A program made the translations under genes and the position numbers. A stretch of DNA of 26,053 bases from Candidatus Omnitrophota bacterium (GTDB taxonomy: Bacteria; Omnitrophota; Gorgyraeia; Tantalellales; Tantalellaceae): assembly GCA_013204685.1 (NCBI GenBank), contig JABMSC010000037.1:1-26053 (forward strand), given 5' to 3'. The notes below the pieces were generated by a model, which saw only the letters and a list, made by a program, of their open reading frames with translations, did no database searches and was not told the origin of the DNA. Shown here piece after piece: positions 7,904 through 16,052 of the stretch (its first letter is position 1; the number at the start of each line of letters is the position of its first letter).

Positions 7904-8419
7904 ATGAAGGTGTTATTAATAATTGACATGCTGAAAGATTTCATGGAAGAAGGCGGGAGCCTTTACTGCGGAGAGGAATCCGAAAAGATCATCCCCTTCA
8001 TCAAACAAAAGATAGATGAGTACCATGCTTCCGGAGACAAGGTTATATATATTTGTGATGCTCACGATGCGGATGATAAGGAATTTAAGACGTTTGCGGC
8101 ACATGCCGTAAAGGGGTCAAACGGAGGGGAAGTAATTGACGAATTGATTCCTCAGGAAGATGATATTATCATCGAAAAACAAACCCTCGAACCATTTTAC
8201 AAAACTGATCTCGATGGTATTTTGAAGGAGCTTGCCCCGGATGTTGTGGAAGTTACCGGTGTATGCACGTCCATATGTATCATCGAGACAGTCGGCGGCC
8301 TGAATGCAAGGGGATATAAAACTCTAGTGCACAAAGACGGAGTTGCTGATTTTGATGCCGAAGCTCATAACTTTGCGCTGAAGCATATGGAGAGGGTTTA
8401 CGGGGCAGAAATAATATAA
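7904..8419 (+). CDS. pncA: Nicotinamidase-like cysteine hydrolase (isochorismatase fold)
   Basis: Predicted to hydrolyse nicotinamide to nicotinate and ammonia in the cytoplasm. The 171-residue protein has the isochorismatase-fold triad Asp8 (LLIIDMLKDF), Lys92 (IIEKQ) and Cys125 (GVCTSIC). Likely metal ligands are Asp52, His54, Glu60 and His67 (DAHDADDKEF then FAAH), resembling the Asp-His-Glu-His set of streptococcal nicotinamidase. The next gene is nicotinate phosphoribosyltransferase, which would use the product, so the assignment gains from context. AAGGG lies six bases before the ATG. Other isochorismatase-family amidases remain possible. The heptad element B separates it from the next gene. 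Confidence 0.82.
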   Translation: MKVLLIIDMLKDFMEEGGSLYCGEESEKIIPFIKQKIDEYHASGDKVIYICDAHDADDKEFKTFAAHAVKGSNGGEVIDELIPQEDDIIIEKQTLEPFYKTDLDGILKELAPDVVEVTGVCTSICIIETVGGLNARGYKTLVHKDGVADFDAEAHNFALKHMERVYGAEII

Positions 8420-8564
8420 GCGTTAAGCGGTAAGCGTTAAGCGGTAAGGGGTGTGTGTCGGGTGTCGTGGATCGGGTATCGATAACCGAAATACGAACCA
8501 CGAACCACGAACCACGAACCACGAACCACGAACCACGATAAGCGAACCATGAACCAGGGAACAA
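8420..8564. repeat. Heptanucleotide-repeat element, copy B
   Basis: Begins at the stop codon with GCGTTAA and GCGGTAA alternating (four heptads, 8420-8447). From 8453 to 8564 the DNA is in strict 7-bp phase for 16 units: GTGTGTC, GGGTGTC, GTGGATC, GGGTATC, GATAACC, GAAATAC, six perfect GAACCAC (8495-8536), GATAAGC, GAACCAT, GAACCAG, GGAACAA. The first four resemble the reverse complement of the rest, meeting at a near-palindrome centred at 8480/8481. The array ends one base before the next ATG. There are no spacers, so it is not a CRISPR. Confidence 0.9.
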
Positions 8565-8565
8565 C

Positions 8566-9627
8566 ATGGCCAAATGGCAATACGGAAAAAGGCTTAAACC
8601 ATCAGTTTTCGATATACCCGTCAGGAAGATAAAAAGCGGCTGGTATAGCGACAAGTATTTTGTACGGACGAAAAAGATACTTGAGAAAGACAACAATCAC
8701 GCGAGAGCCCTGATGCAGGTTTTCTGCAGAAAAAATGCCACAGTTTGCGGGCTGGATGAAGCAATTGCCATTCTGAAATTATGCGCAGACCGGCCGAACG
8801 AGCTTAAAATAAAAGCATTATTCGATGGCGACGTGGTAAAAGCCGGCGAAACTGTTATGACCATAGAAGGCGATTACAGTACGTTCGCTCACCTGGAGAC
8901 GGTTTATCTGGGGGTTATCGCCCGGCCTACAGCTGTTGCAACCGCTGTTAAAAGAGTAGTAAAAGCCGCAAGGCAAAAAAAAGTATTATTTTTCCCGGCA
9001 AGATTCGACCATTATCGTGTTCAGACAACGGATGGATATGCTGCGTTTATTTCCGGGGCTCTGGGAGTTTCAACGGATGCTCAAGGCCTCTGGTGGGGGG
9101 AAAAAGGCTTCGGAACGGTGCCGCACGGTCTTATAGCTGCTTATAATGGTGATACAGTGAAGGCGGCCATGGCCTTTGATAAATACATGCCGAAAAATAT
9201 ACAGCGGATAGTACTGGTGGATTTTGAAAGTGATTGCATAGGAACATCTCTCAAGGTTGCCGAAGCACTGGGCGGGAGATTGTGGGGCGTGAGGTTTGAT
9301 ACCGCTGAAGACGTGAGGGACAAGTCCGTCAAAGCAAAAGGCGCAGGTTCTTACGGCGTTTGTCCGGAACTTGTTTTTAAAGCAAGAAAAGCATTCGATA
9401 AACATGGGTTTAAACATGTTAAAATAATTATTTCAAGTGGGTTTAATGAGGAAAAAATAAAGAGATTTTTAAAATTAAAGGTTCCATTTGATGCTGTAGG
9501 GGTCGGGTCGACACTGATGAGGGAAAAGATCGATTTCACTGCAGACGTGGTAAAAGTGAACGGGAAACCCCTCTCAAAGATCGGCAGGAAGTATAGACCA
9601 AACAGCAGGTTAAAACTCGTAACATAA
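8566..9627 (+). CDS. pncB: Nicotinate phosphoribosyltransferase
   Basis: Joins nicotinate to PRPP to form nicotinate mononucleotide in NAD salvage, in the cytoplasm. The 353-residue protein shows the family's layout: an N-terminal segment with YSDKYFVRTKKIL, the ARALMQVFCRKNATVCGL region (about 46-63), a quinolinate-phosphoribosyltransferase-like barrel with PARFDHYR, GFGTVPHGLIAAYNGDT (His about 188) and IVLVDFESD, and a C-terminal VPFDAVGVGSTL phosphate-binding loop. Length fits the shorter archaeal/bacterial type. The ribosome site AGGGA falls at the end of heptad element B. With the hydrolase upstream it forms a two-step nicotinamide-to-NaMN route. Confidence 0.88.
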   Translation: MAKWQYGKRLKPSVFDIPVRKIKSGWYSDKYFVRTKKILEKDNNHARALMQVFCRKNATVCGLDEAIAILKLCADRPNELKIKALFDGDVVKAGETVMTIEGDYSTFAHLETVYLGVIARPTAVATAVKRVVKAARQKKVLFFPARFDHYRVQTTDGYAAFISGALGVSTDAQGLWWGEKGFGTVPHGLIAAYNGDTVKAAMAFDKYMPKNIQRIVLVDFESDCIGTSLKVAEALGGRLWGVRFDTAEDVRDKSVKAKGAGSYGVCPELVFKARKAFDKHGFKHVKIIISSGFNEEKIKRFLKLKVPFDAVGVGSTLMREKIDFTADVVKVNGKPLSKIGRKYRPNSRLKLVT

Positions 9628-9643
9628 AAGGACATAAGGTGTT

Positions 9644-10018
9644 GTGAAGAAAAAGATCTTGATCATAGATGATGATAAAGATCTCACATGGTGTCTTGCG
9701 GAAAGGCTTTCCGAGGAAGGATATGATGCTATAAGCGCCGAGGATGCCGATGAAGCGATCCTTATGGCAAAAAAGCACTCTCCTGACCTTATGCTGCTTG
9801 ATATCATATTGCCCGGCATGCCGGGCCTGAAGCTCGCGGAGTATTTTTACAACGATCCTGGAATAAAAGACATTTCCATAATATTTTTAACGGGGATTCT
9901 TACTAAAGAAGATGAAGAAAAAGGCCGCAGCGTAGGCGGCAGGCATTTTATCGCAAAACCATATGACCCGGAAAAACTGCTCCATCTTATCTCTGAAACT
10001 CTAAAGAAAAAAACCTAA
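9644..10018 (+). CDS. Stand-alone CheY-like response regulator receiver
   Basis: A 124-residue single-domain receiver. Acidic residues Asp9-Asp11 (ILIIDDDKD), phospho-acceptor Asp53 (LMLLDIILPGMPG), Thr83 (FLTG) and Lys105 (AKPYD) are all in place, so it should be phosphorylatable. No output domain is fused and no histidine kinase is nearby. It could act through protein contact as a phosphorelay intermediate or a partner of a kinase elsewhere. The start is GTG at 9644; AAAAGGA lies about 11 bases upstream and AAGGTG closer. It follows pncB by 16 bp and ends before the polysaccharide promoter. Target unknown. Confidence 0.88.
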   Translation: MKKKILIIDDDKDLTWCLAERLSEEGYDAISAEDADEAILMAKKHSPDLMLLDIILPGMPGLKLAEYFYNDPGIKDISIIFLTGILTKEDEEKGRSVGGRHFIAKPYDPEKLLHLISETLKKKT

Positions 10019-10100
10019 CCGATTTCCAGCCCTACATATGTGAACCTCAGTTGCACCCCCGGTGAAACCTGTATTATCTGCCCTTTTCTAATTCATATCA

Positions 10101-10129
10101 TTGTGTCCCGGGTGGTATTGTGCTAAAAT
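10101..10129 (+). promoter_or_regulatory. Putative extended -10 promoter for the polysaccharide cluster
   Basis: TTGTGT (10101-10106), 17 bp, then TGC directly before TAAAAT (10124-10129), an extended -10 arrangement. The expected start is near 10136, about 50 nt before the flippase ATG at 10185. A second TATAAT occurs at 10143-10148 with a poor TTGTGC 18 bp upstream. The 10019-10184 gap holds no gene and no clear terminator. Confidence 0.5.
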
Positions 10130-10184
10130 ATTGTTTCTAATATATAATTTATGGGCTAAATAATACTCATTTTTTTGGAATCCT

Positions 10185-11684
10185 ATGAGAAAAAGACAGA
10201 TATTAATAAATGCGGTTATGTCCGTTTTGCGGATCCTGGTGGTCAGCATAGTAATGGTTCTCCTCTATAAGTATCTTATCGGCGCCATAGGGGCTGAAAA
10301 ATTCGGTATATGGTCTCTGGTAATGGCAACCACAGCCGTGAGTCAGATAGCGGGATTTGGGCTTCCTGTGAGCGTTGTCAAGTTCGTCGCTAAATACATA
10401 GCCCTCAAGAGGGAAGACAATGTCACGGAAGTGATCCAGACTGCGTTTTTTTCCGTTGGAATATTCGTGGGTCTGATCTTGTTTATAGGATACCCTATCG
10501 CAAAGTTCTGGCTCAAGATAGTAGTAGCTGAAGCTGCTTACCCAGACGCTATCGCTATCCTGCCGTATGCGCTTATTACGATCTGGCTATTCGCGTGTAG
10601 TGGGGTTTTTCAGGGAGGGTTGGATGGGTTTCAGCGTATTGATGCTAAAAGCACGCTTCTTATGGTGGGTTCCTTTTTAAACCTGGGACTCTGTTTTTTA
10701 CTTGTTCCGGGACATGGGCTTATGGGTGTGGTTTATGCCGGCGCTATTAAGAATTTAATAATTTTGATATCCAGCTGGGTTTTGCTTAAAAGAGAGCTGT
10801 CTTCCTTACCGATCATTCCTTACAGGTGGAATAAAGGCTTGTTCAGGGAAATGATAGGTTACGGTACGAGTTGCCAGGTTATCAATGTAATGATCATGTT
10901 CTGCGATCCTATCACAAAAGCCTTCTTAAGTAAGTTTGGCGGATTATCTATAGTAGGGTATTACGAAATGGCCAGCAAGCTGGTGATCCAGGTACGTTCT
11001 TTGCTTGTTTCTGCCAACCAGGTACTTGTGCCGGCTATTGCCGATCTTAAGGAAAAGATGCCGGAAAAGATACAGTCAGTATATTCGACTTCTTATCAAC
11101 TGTTATTTTATCTGACAGTGCCGTTATATGCCGTACTCATAATAAGCATGCCTGTCATATCCAAATTATGGATCGGTCATTATGAAACGGTATTTGTCGT
11201 TTTTGGAACTTTGCTTGCTTTGGGGTGGGCCCTTAACACACTGGCGGCACCGGCTTATTTTGCCAATATGGGAATAGGGGATCTCCGCTGGAACGTGATA
11301 AGCCACATTGTAACGGCGCTATTAAATGTATCTCTTGGATTTTTTCTGGGCACACTGTATGGCGGTACGGGGGTGGCCGCAGCGTGGATGTGCGCGCTGG
11401 TTATAGGAAGCAGCATGATCTACTTGTCTTATCACAAATATAACAAGATACCTTTAAATGATCTGCTTCCTTCATCAAGCAGGGTGCTCGCCCTGGTGTG
11501 TTTGTTTTTTGTGGTATCGGGTTTATTCTTTTCTTATAAATTCAGGGATACTGCAGATCTGTTTTCAATAAATCTTTTGATGATTTCACTGTCTTTGATA
11601 ATTTTTGTTCCCTTTTGGATGAACCCTATGCGTAGGCGTGTGATAGGCTGGGTGACAAGGGACCTACTCGGGAAGAGCCAGTAA
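10185..11684 (+). CDS. wzx: Wzx-type polysaccharide flippase (MVF/MATE-like)
   Basis: Predicted inner-membrane flippase moving lipid-linked glycan units across the membrane. The 499-residue protein is hydrophobic throughout, consistent with 12-14 helices. It has the typical N-terminal pattern: first helix, then IGAEKFGIWSLVMATTAVSQIAGFGL (given here in two parts: residues about 37-45 and 46-62), with the charged VVKFVAKYIA loop. This is the polysaccharide-biosynthesis family seen in O-antigen and exopolysaccharide clusters. It opens the cluster behind a putative promoter. Its stop TAA shares one base with the next ATG (TAATG), so translation is probably coupled. The transported unit is unknown, but nonulosonic acid genes lie downstream. 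Confidence 0.88.
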   Translation: MRKRQILINAVMSVLRILVVSIVMVLLYKYLIGAIGAEKFGIWSLVMATTAVSQIAGFGLPVSVVKFVAKYIALKREDNVTEVIQTAFFSVGIFVGLILFIGYPIAKFWLKIVVAEAAYPDAIAILPYALITIWLFACSGVFQGGLDGFQRIDAKSTLLMVGSFLNLGLCFLLVPGHGLMGVVYAGAIKNLIILISSWVLLKRELSSLPIIPYRWNKGLFREMIGYGTSCQVINVMIMFCDPITKAFLSKFGGLSIVGYYEMASKLVIQVRSLLVSANQVLVPAIADLKEKMPEKIQSVYSTSYQLLFYLTVPLYAVLIISMPVISKLWIGHYETVFVVFGTLLALGWALNTLAAPAYFANMGIGDLRWNVISHIVTALLNVSLGFFLGTLYGGTGVAAAWMCALVIGSSMIYLSYHKYNKIPLNDLLPSSSRVLALVCLFFVVSGLFFSYKFRDTADLFSINLLMISLSLIIFVPFWMNPMRRRVIGWVTRDLLGKSQ

Positions 11685-13090
11685 TGGAAATAACTATAAT
11701 TGGTTTAATAATATTGCCGTTAACATTGTTGCTTTTTATGTGGAAGCATAACCTGAGCTTGGTGATGAAACTCACCATATTCTTTGTGCCTTTTTGTGCT
11801 TTATCTGTAGCTAATTTTCATATTGGAAGTTTTTCTTTTGGAATAGGCCTGGATCGTTATTTTGCCATCATATTGATGGCGTCAGTTGCGTTCTTGAGTA
11901 TTTTTAAAGGATATAAAGGTCCGGATTTACCTAAGAAAACAAGGATACTGTTCCTTCTTTTTATCCTATCGATCCTGTTCTCACTAATAGCACCGACGTA
12001 TTTTAAGAATATTTTGATATGGAAAAGATCGGGGCTGGACTTTTTTCAGGCGCCTCTAACTTTTTCTTACGGGAATATTTTAAAGACAGCTGAAATCCTG
12101 ATAGTGGCCTTCTTTTTTGTTTCGGTTTATAGGGCCATGCCACTTGTTTCATCAGGGAAAATAGCACGTATAATAATTCTGTCGCTGGTGATTATTTCTA
12201 TTTCTGCCCTTTTTGATCTTCTGCCGGTAAAACAGCTTTATTATTCCACTGGTGAGACATCGATAATTCCCATCTGGACTGCAGTAAAAAATAATATATC
12301 GTATTCGCATATGCCTTTTACTGGAACTGGTCATTTTTGTGAACCACGACTCTCAGGATTAGCATTAGAACCTAGTCATTTAGCCATATGTGCTATTGGA
12401 GGTTTTGCGATAATGGCCGCGTTTTATAAAAATAATACAGTTATTTTTCAGCGGGCACTGGATTTTTCACTTCTTATTATTTTCGCATTTATAAGCATAC
12501 TTTCCTTTAGCCCTATAATGTTTATCGGGTTTGGAATAGTATTATGCTATCTTTGTTTTAAGGAAGGAAAGCTTATCGTAAGAAGAGCGGCTATTGTGGG
12601 CCTAATATTACTTTCAGCGATTATTCTTATGTCGCATTTAGTGGGAATGAATCTCATCCTGCTTACAATAAAAACTATAGGCGAAAAACTTGGATTTATC
12701 AAGGATTCTGTGAATAGCAGCGATTTCCGGGCTTTTTGTTTTTTCGCAGCATGGAACATGTTCTTGAAATCTCCCATTATAGGGATAGGGTGGGGCACGA
12801 CGGGCATTGATGCTGGATCTTTTTTATATCTTCTTGTAAGTGTCGGCATTTTAGGGACAAGTGTTTTTATAGGGCTTATGATCAGAATATTTAAGCTTGC
12901 TGCTGCAAAGCTCAAGGGTAGTGGTAATCCCACGGAAAAATCTTTGAGGGAAGGTTTAATGATCAGTTTTTTAATAGTTACAATAACGTGTCTTTTTACA
13001 AAAGGACCGTTGTATTTTTTTCACCTGCCGCTGATATTTATTGCGGCAAGTATGTGTAGTGATTATGGAAAAGTCAAAACTGTTCAATAG
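11684..13090 (+). CDS. O-antigen polymerase/ligase-like membrane protein
   Basis: A 468-residue multi-spanning membrane protein with about 10-12 hydrophobic helices. A periplasmic-type loop lies at about 175-235 and contains GHFCEPRLSGLALEPSH. The later motif SSDFRAFCFFAAWNMFLKSP followed by IIGIGWGT (about residues 345-372) is typical of the Wzy polymerase / WaaL ligase superfamily. It would either polymerise repeat units or transfer the finished glycan at the outer face of the inner membrane. It follows the flippase with a 1-base overlap, which favours Wzy. Sequence similarity cannot separate polymerase from ligase here. The next gene overlaps its 3' end. Confidence 0.75.
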   Translation: MEITIIGLIILPLTLLLFMWKHNLSLVMKLTIFFVPFCALSVANFHIGSFSFGIGLDRYFAIILMASVAFLSIFKGYKGPDLPKKTRILFLLFILSILFSLIAPTYFKNILIWKRSGLDFFQAPLTFSYGNILKTAEILIVAFFFVSVYRAMPLVSSGKIARIIILSLVIISISALFDLLPVKQLYYSTGETSIIPIWTAVKNNISYSHMPFTGTGHFCEPRLSGLALEPSHLAICAIGGFAIMAAFYKNNTVIFQRALDFSLLIIFAFISILSFSPIMFIGFGIVLCYLCFKEGKLIVRRAAIVGLILLSAIILMSHLVGMNLILLTIKTIGEKLGFIKDSVNSSDFRAFCFFAAWNMFLKSPIIGIGWGTTGIDAGSFLYLLVSVGILGTSVFIGLMIRIFKLAAAKLKGSGNPTEKSLREGLMISFLIVTITCLFTKGPLYFFHLPLIFIAASMCSDYGKVKTVQ

Positions 13091-13910
13091 GATAAGCATA
13101 GTAACTCCTTCTCTTGATCAGGAGGGGTTTCTTGAAAGGACCATTAAGTCGGTTGTCCGCCAGACGCGTCCTCCGTATGAGTATTTTGTGATAGATGGCG
13201 GAAGCAGCGATGAAAGCGTCGAGATAATAAAGAAGCATCATCATAGTATATCTTACTGGGTAAGTGAACCTGATAAAGGACAGAGTGAAGCAATAAACAA
13301 GGGTTTTAGAAGAGCAAGCGGCGAGTGGTTATGCTGGTTGAATGGAGATGATGTTTTATTCCCGAATGCCCTTGAGAAAGTACAGAAAGTGATAAATTCA
13401 ACACAAGGGATAGACATTATAACAGGCAACATTGTCTGCATCGACAAGAATGATGTTATCATAAAGTGCATAAAAACCCCGGGCATGAACTGGTATCTTT
13501 ATGGGCGGGGCGTAGGGTCCTTCACCGCACCGGCTGTTTTTTTCAGGAAAAAGTTGTATGAGGAAGCAAGAGGTCTCGATGACAATTTACACATATCAAT
13601 GGATGTAGACCTGTGGCATAAATTTAGAGAAAAAAATGCAAGAATATATCATATAAATGAGTATTTAGGCGCTTTCCGTATCCACTCGTCTTCAAAGACG
13701 GTATCTTTTAGAGGGGAAGGCAAAGATATTTTTGAACACCCAGAAACAGTAAGCCTGCGTGAAAAATATCTCCCGAGTGTATCCGAGGACACGGTCAAGT
13801 TTTTCAGGGTTTTATTCAAACTGCATCGTATGGTCAGATTGCATTACATAAAAGGATGGATAGATCATACGAGATGGAAGAACAAGAGATGGTGGGAAGT
13901 TTTTACCTAA
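13065..13910 (+). CDS. Family 2 glycosyltransferase
   Basis: A 281-residue GT-A fold glycosyltransferase, probably acting on a lipid-linked glycan at the cytoplasmic membrane face. It opens with ISIVTPSLDQEGFLERTIKS, has YFVIDGGSSDES (nucleotide contact), the EPDKGQSEAINKG motif and the metal-binding WLNGDDV. The C-terminal part is basic and aromatic (LHRMVRLHYIKGW). The ATG at 13065 is preferred over an upstream in-frame TTG at 13041. It overlaps the upstream gene by 26 bp in another frame and stops one base before the next ATG. Sugar donor unknown. Confidence 0.88.
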   Translation: MEKSKLFNRISIVTPSLDQEGFLERTIKSVVRQTRPPYEYFVIDGGSSDESVEIIKKHHHSISYWVSEPDKGQSEAINKGFRRASGEWLCWLNGDDVLFPNALEKVQKVINSTQGIDIITGNIVCIDKNDVIIKCIKTPGMNWYLYGRGVGSFTAPAVFFRKKLYEEARGLDDNLHISMDVDLWHKFREKNARIYHINEYLGAFRIHSSSKTVSFRGEGKDIFEHPETVSLREKYLPSVSEDTVKFFRVLFKLHRMVRLHYIKGWIDHTRWKNKRWWEVFT

Positions 13911-13911
13911 G

Positions 13912-14964
13912 ATGAAAAAGCAGGAATTGTATTTAACAAAGTTAAGATCGTTTTTTACCGGAAGGATGCTGCCTGGCCTTGCGGGATATATATTTCATGG
14001 GAGGCGTTTCCGGGAAATGCTGTCTAAAAGACCGTTCATGCTTCATGTGAATAATACCAATATATGCAATTCCAACTGTTCTTTTTGCGGATACAAATAC
14101 CAGACCGTTCCCGAAATGACGATGAGCATGGAACTGTTTAAAAAAATAATAGATGAATATGATACGATAGGCGGCGGGAGACTTTCCATTACGCCTGTGG
14201 TCGGCGAACCCATGGTGCCGGAAAACATTCTTGACCATCTTGAATATGCGTCTACGAAACCTTCCATTACAATGGAAATGATAACCAATGCCACGCTGAT
14301 AGATAAGTATGGTGCCGATAAGCTGCTGGGGTATATTAACTGGTGGCAGATATCAGCAAGCGGATTTGATGAGGATATGTATAAGAGGATGTTCAGGACT
14401 AGCGGCTACCAGAGGGTCAAAAGGAACGTAATAGATCTTTTAGAAGCTAATTCAAAGAGGGACGACCCGAGAGAGATCACTGTCTCACTGAGATTTGACA
14501 GGCCCATTGAAGAGGTACTTAATTATCCTGACTTTAAGGAGATACTGAAATACAGGCCCAAAATAAATTTCCTTAACGAGTATTCGGATTTTGGAGGACT
14601 TGTAACTAAGGAAGATCTTGATGTGCCTGTAAGATTCAAGAGCCTGAGAAAAAAGTACGGCTTTCGGTGTTTTATGGCAGCCAGAGGTATGTGCATTTGT
14701 CCGGATGGCAAAGTTCTAGCCTGTAATTGCATCGAAGCTCTTAATTACCCCGAAGATCTAGTGATCGGAGATATAACCAAAGAAGGGCTGCTTGATATAT
14801 GGAAGGGCGAACGGCGCAGGGATTTTTTAAGATCCTTTAATGTTTTTGAGAAAACAAGAGAAACCTGCGGGAAGTGTAAGAGTTACCGTCCGGAATACTT
14901 TTTATTCCGAAGGGAAGTAATTTCGGAAATGAAAGACAATATAGAAAGATGGGGGAGATCTTGA
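13912..14964 (+). CDS. Radical SAM/SPASM protein
   Basis: A 350-residue radical S-adenosylmethionine enzyme. The CNSNCSFC motif (Cys52, 56, 59) binds the SAM [4Fe-4S] cluster. The GGGRLSITPVVGEPMVPENI stretch fits the next strand of the barrel with the GE motif. The C-terminal region has seven cysteines (253, 261, 263, 271, 273, 319, 322) in CFMAARGMCICPDGKVLACN and CGKC contexts, matching a SPASM auxiliary-cluster domain. The family modifies peptides, proteins or sugars. No precursor peptide is seen nearby, and it lies between glycosyltransferases in overlapping genes, so glycan or lipid-carrier modification is a plausible inference. Exact reaction unknown. Confidence 0.85.
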   Translation: MKKQELYLTKLRSFFTGRMLPGLAGYIFHGRRFREMLSKRPFMLHVNNTNICNSNCSFCGYKYQTVPEMTMSMELFKKIIDEYDTIGGGRLSITPVVGEPMVPENILDHLEYASTKPSITMEMITNATLIDKYGADKLLGYINWWQISASGFDEDMYKRMFRTSGYQRVKRNVIDLLEANSKRDDPREITVSLRFDRPIEEVLNYPDFKEILKYRPKINFLNEYSDFGGLVTKEDLDVPVRFKSLRKKYGFRCFMAARGMCICPDGKVLACNCIEALNYPEDLVIGDITKEGLLDIWKGERRRDFLRSFNVFEKTRETCGKCKSYRPEYFLFRREVISEMKDNIERWGRS

Positions 14965-16052
14965 AGATAGTTTTTTTCGGGTTTGACGGGTCCTTTGACT
15001 ATTATCAAATAGGCGGCATGGATTCGATTATGCGCCGCCTTGCCTTATCAATGCGAGAGGCGGGGGATGAGGTGAGCTTTGTCCATTACGGGGCAAAGGA
15101 AGATAAAACAGTAAAGATCAACGAAAACTTTTACTTGAGGTATTTCCGGAACATAAGAACAGCATGTGAATATCTTGTTGAAAGTGACGCTGAGCATATT
15201 GTATCCGTATATATAAGTCCAAAAGACAGATATTTTTATGCGCGTTTTCGCACCTTACGGGAAGAGAAGAGCAGGTTCCATCATATATATTCTGTCTGGA
15301 GCGAATCCCCATTAAAACGTAAACTGCTTTTTAGCGAAGCAAAAATATTTCCATATAACGGATCTTTATTCTGCCTCTCGCCTCGCATTTACCGTTATGT
15401 GTCAAAATGGGCTCATAATGCGGAATTGATCTTTCCACCTGTTCCCGATTCCTATTTTTGTGATATAGCCGATAAATCTATTGCCGAAACATTGCATATT
15501 ACATATGTTGGACGAATAGATCCCCGCAAAGGGGCGCCTGACGCGGCAAAGCTTTTTAAAAAGCTGTCAAAGATCCGGGGAATAGAAACGGGTATATATG
15601 GCTATGCGTGGGAACACTCATCAGCCGCTCTCAGATTGCAGGAAGACCTGCTCTCTGACGGTGATATTAATTATGAACAGGCAGATTACAGGGATTGGTC
15701 TCTGGAAGAGGAATCTAAATTAATAAAGGTGTTAAAAAATACGGATGTACTTCTACTTCCTTACCGAAGATTAAGCAGCTCAGTTGACACACCACTTCTC
15801 CTTCTTGAAGGAATGGCAGGTTTGTGTTCTATCATAACTCCTGCCCTTGGGGATCTTCATGATACATATGGCTCCAGTTATTTTAATATGCCGGGCGGTT
15901 GGAGTTCTAAAGAGGCTATAATGCGCATAAAGAGCGCGAAAGAGCACGTCCAGCAAGATAGAAAACGTTTAGTGGATCAGAATGCTCATCTTAAGTTCAG
16001 TACAGAAAACGTCACCAGAAAATTCAGGGAGTGCTTAGTTGGAAGATCCTAA
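14949..16052 (+). CDS. GT4-like glycosyltransferase
   Basis: A GT-B fold glycosyltransferase of 367 residues. The N-terminal domain opens KIVFFGFDGSFDYYQIGGMD. The donor domain begins at ITYVGRIDPRKGAPDA (about 185) and ends with LLPYRRLSSSVDTPLLLLEG. The usual E-x7-E donor motif is incomplete: the second Glu is present, but Val is eight residues before it, with Asp at minus seven. The start is uncertain: the ATG at 14949 overlaps the upstream gene by 16 bp, but a TTG at 14961 has GGGGGAGA just upstream and would give KIVFFGF at the N-terminus as in relatives. The next gene overlaps its 3' end by 14 bp. Confidence 0.78.
   Translation: MGEILKIVFFGFDGSFDYYQIGGMDSIMRRLALSMREAGDEVSFVHYGAKEDKTVKINENFYLRYFRNIRTACEYLVESDAEHIVSVYISPKDRYFYARFRTLREEKSRFHHIYSVWSESPLKRKLLFSEAKIFPYNGSLFCLSPRIYRYVSKWAHNAELIFPPVPDSYFCDIADKSIAETLHITYVGRIDPRKGAPDAAKLFKKLSKIRGIETGIYGYAWEHSSAALRLQEDLLSDGDINYEQADYRDWSLEEESKLIKVLKNTDVLLLPYRRLSSSVDTPLLLLEGMAGLCSIITPALGDLHDTYGSSYFNMPGGWSSKEAIMRIKSAKEHVQQDRKRLVDQNAHLKFSTENVTRKFRECLVGRS

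Noticed and set aside
8493..8555. Possible CRISPR array
   Set aside because: The 7-bp units are directly adjacent with no spacers, and no cas genes are present.
8280..8696. 138-residue minus-strand ORF with repeated WFVVRGS
   Set aside because: The repeated residues are the translation of the heptad array on the reverse strand, and the rest overlaps two well-supported + strand genes.
8975..8982. A8 tract in the nicotinate phosphoribosyltransferase gene as a phase-variation site
   Set aside because: The frame is intact, the tract is short, and a housekeeping salvage enzyme is an unlikely phase-variable target.
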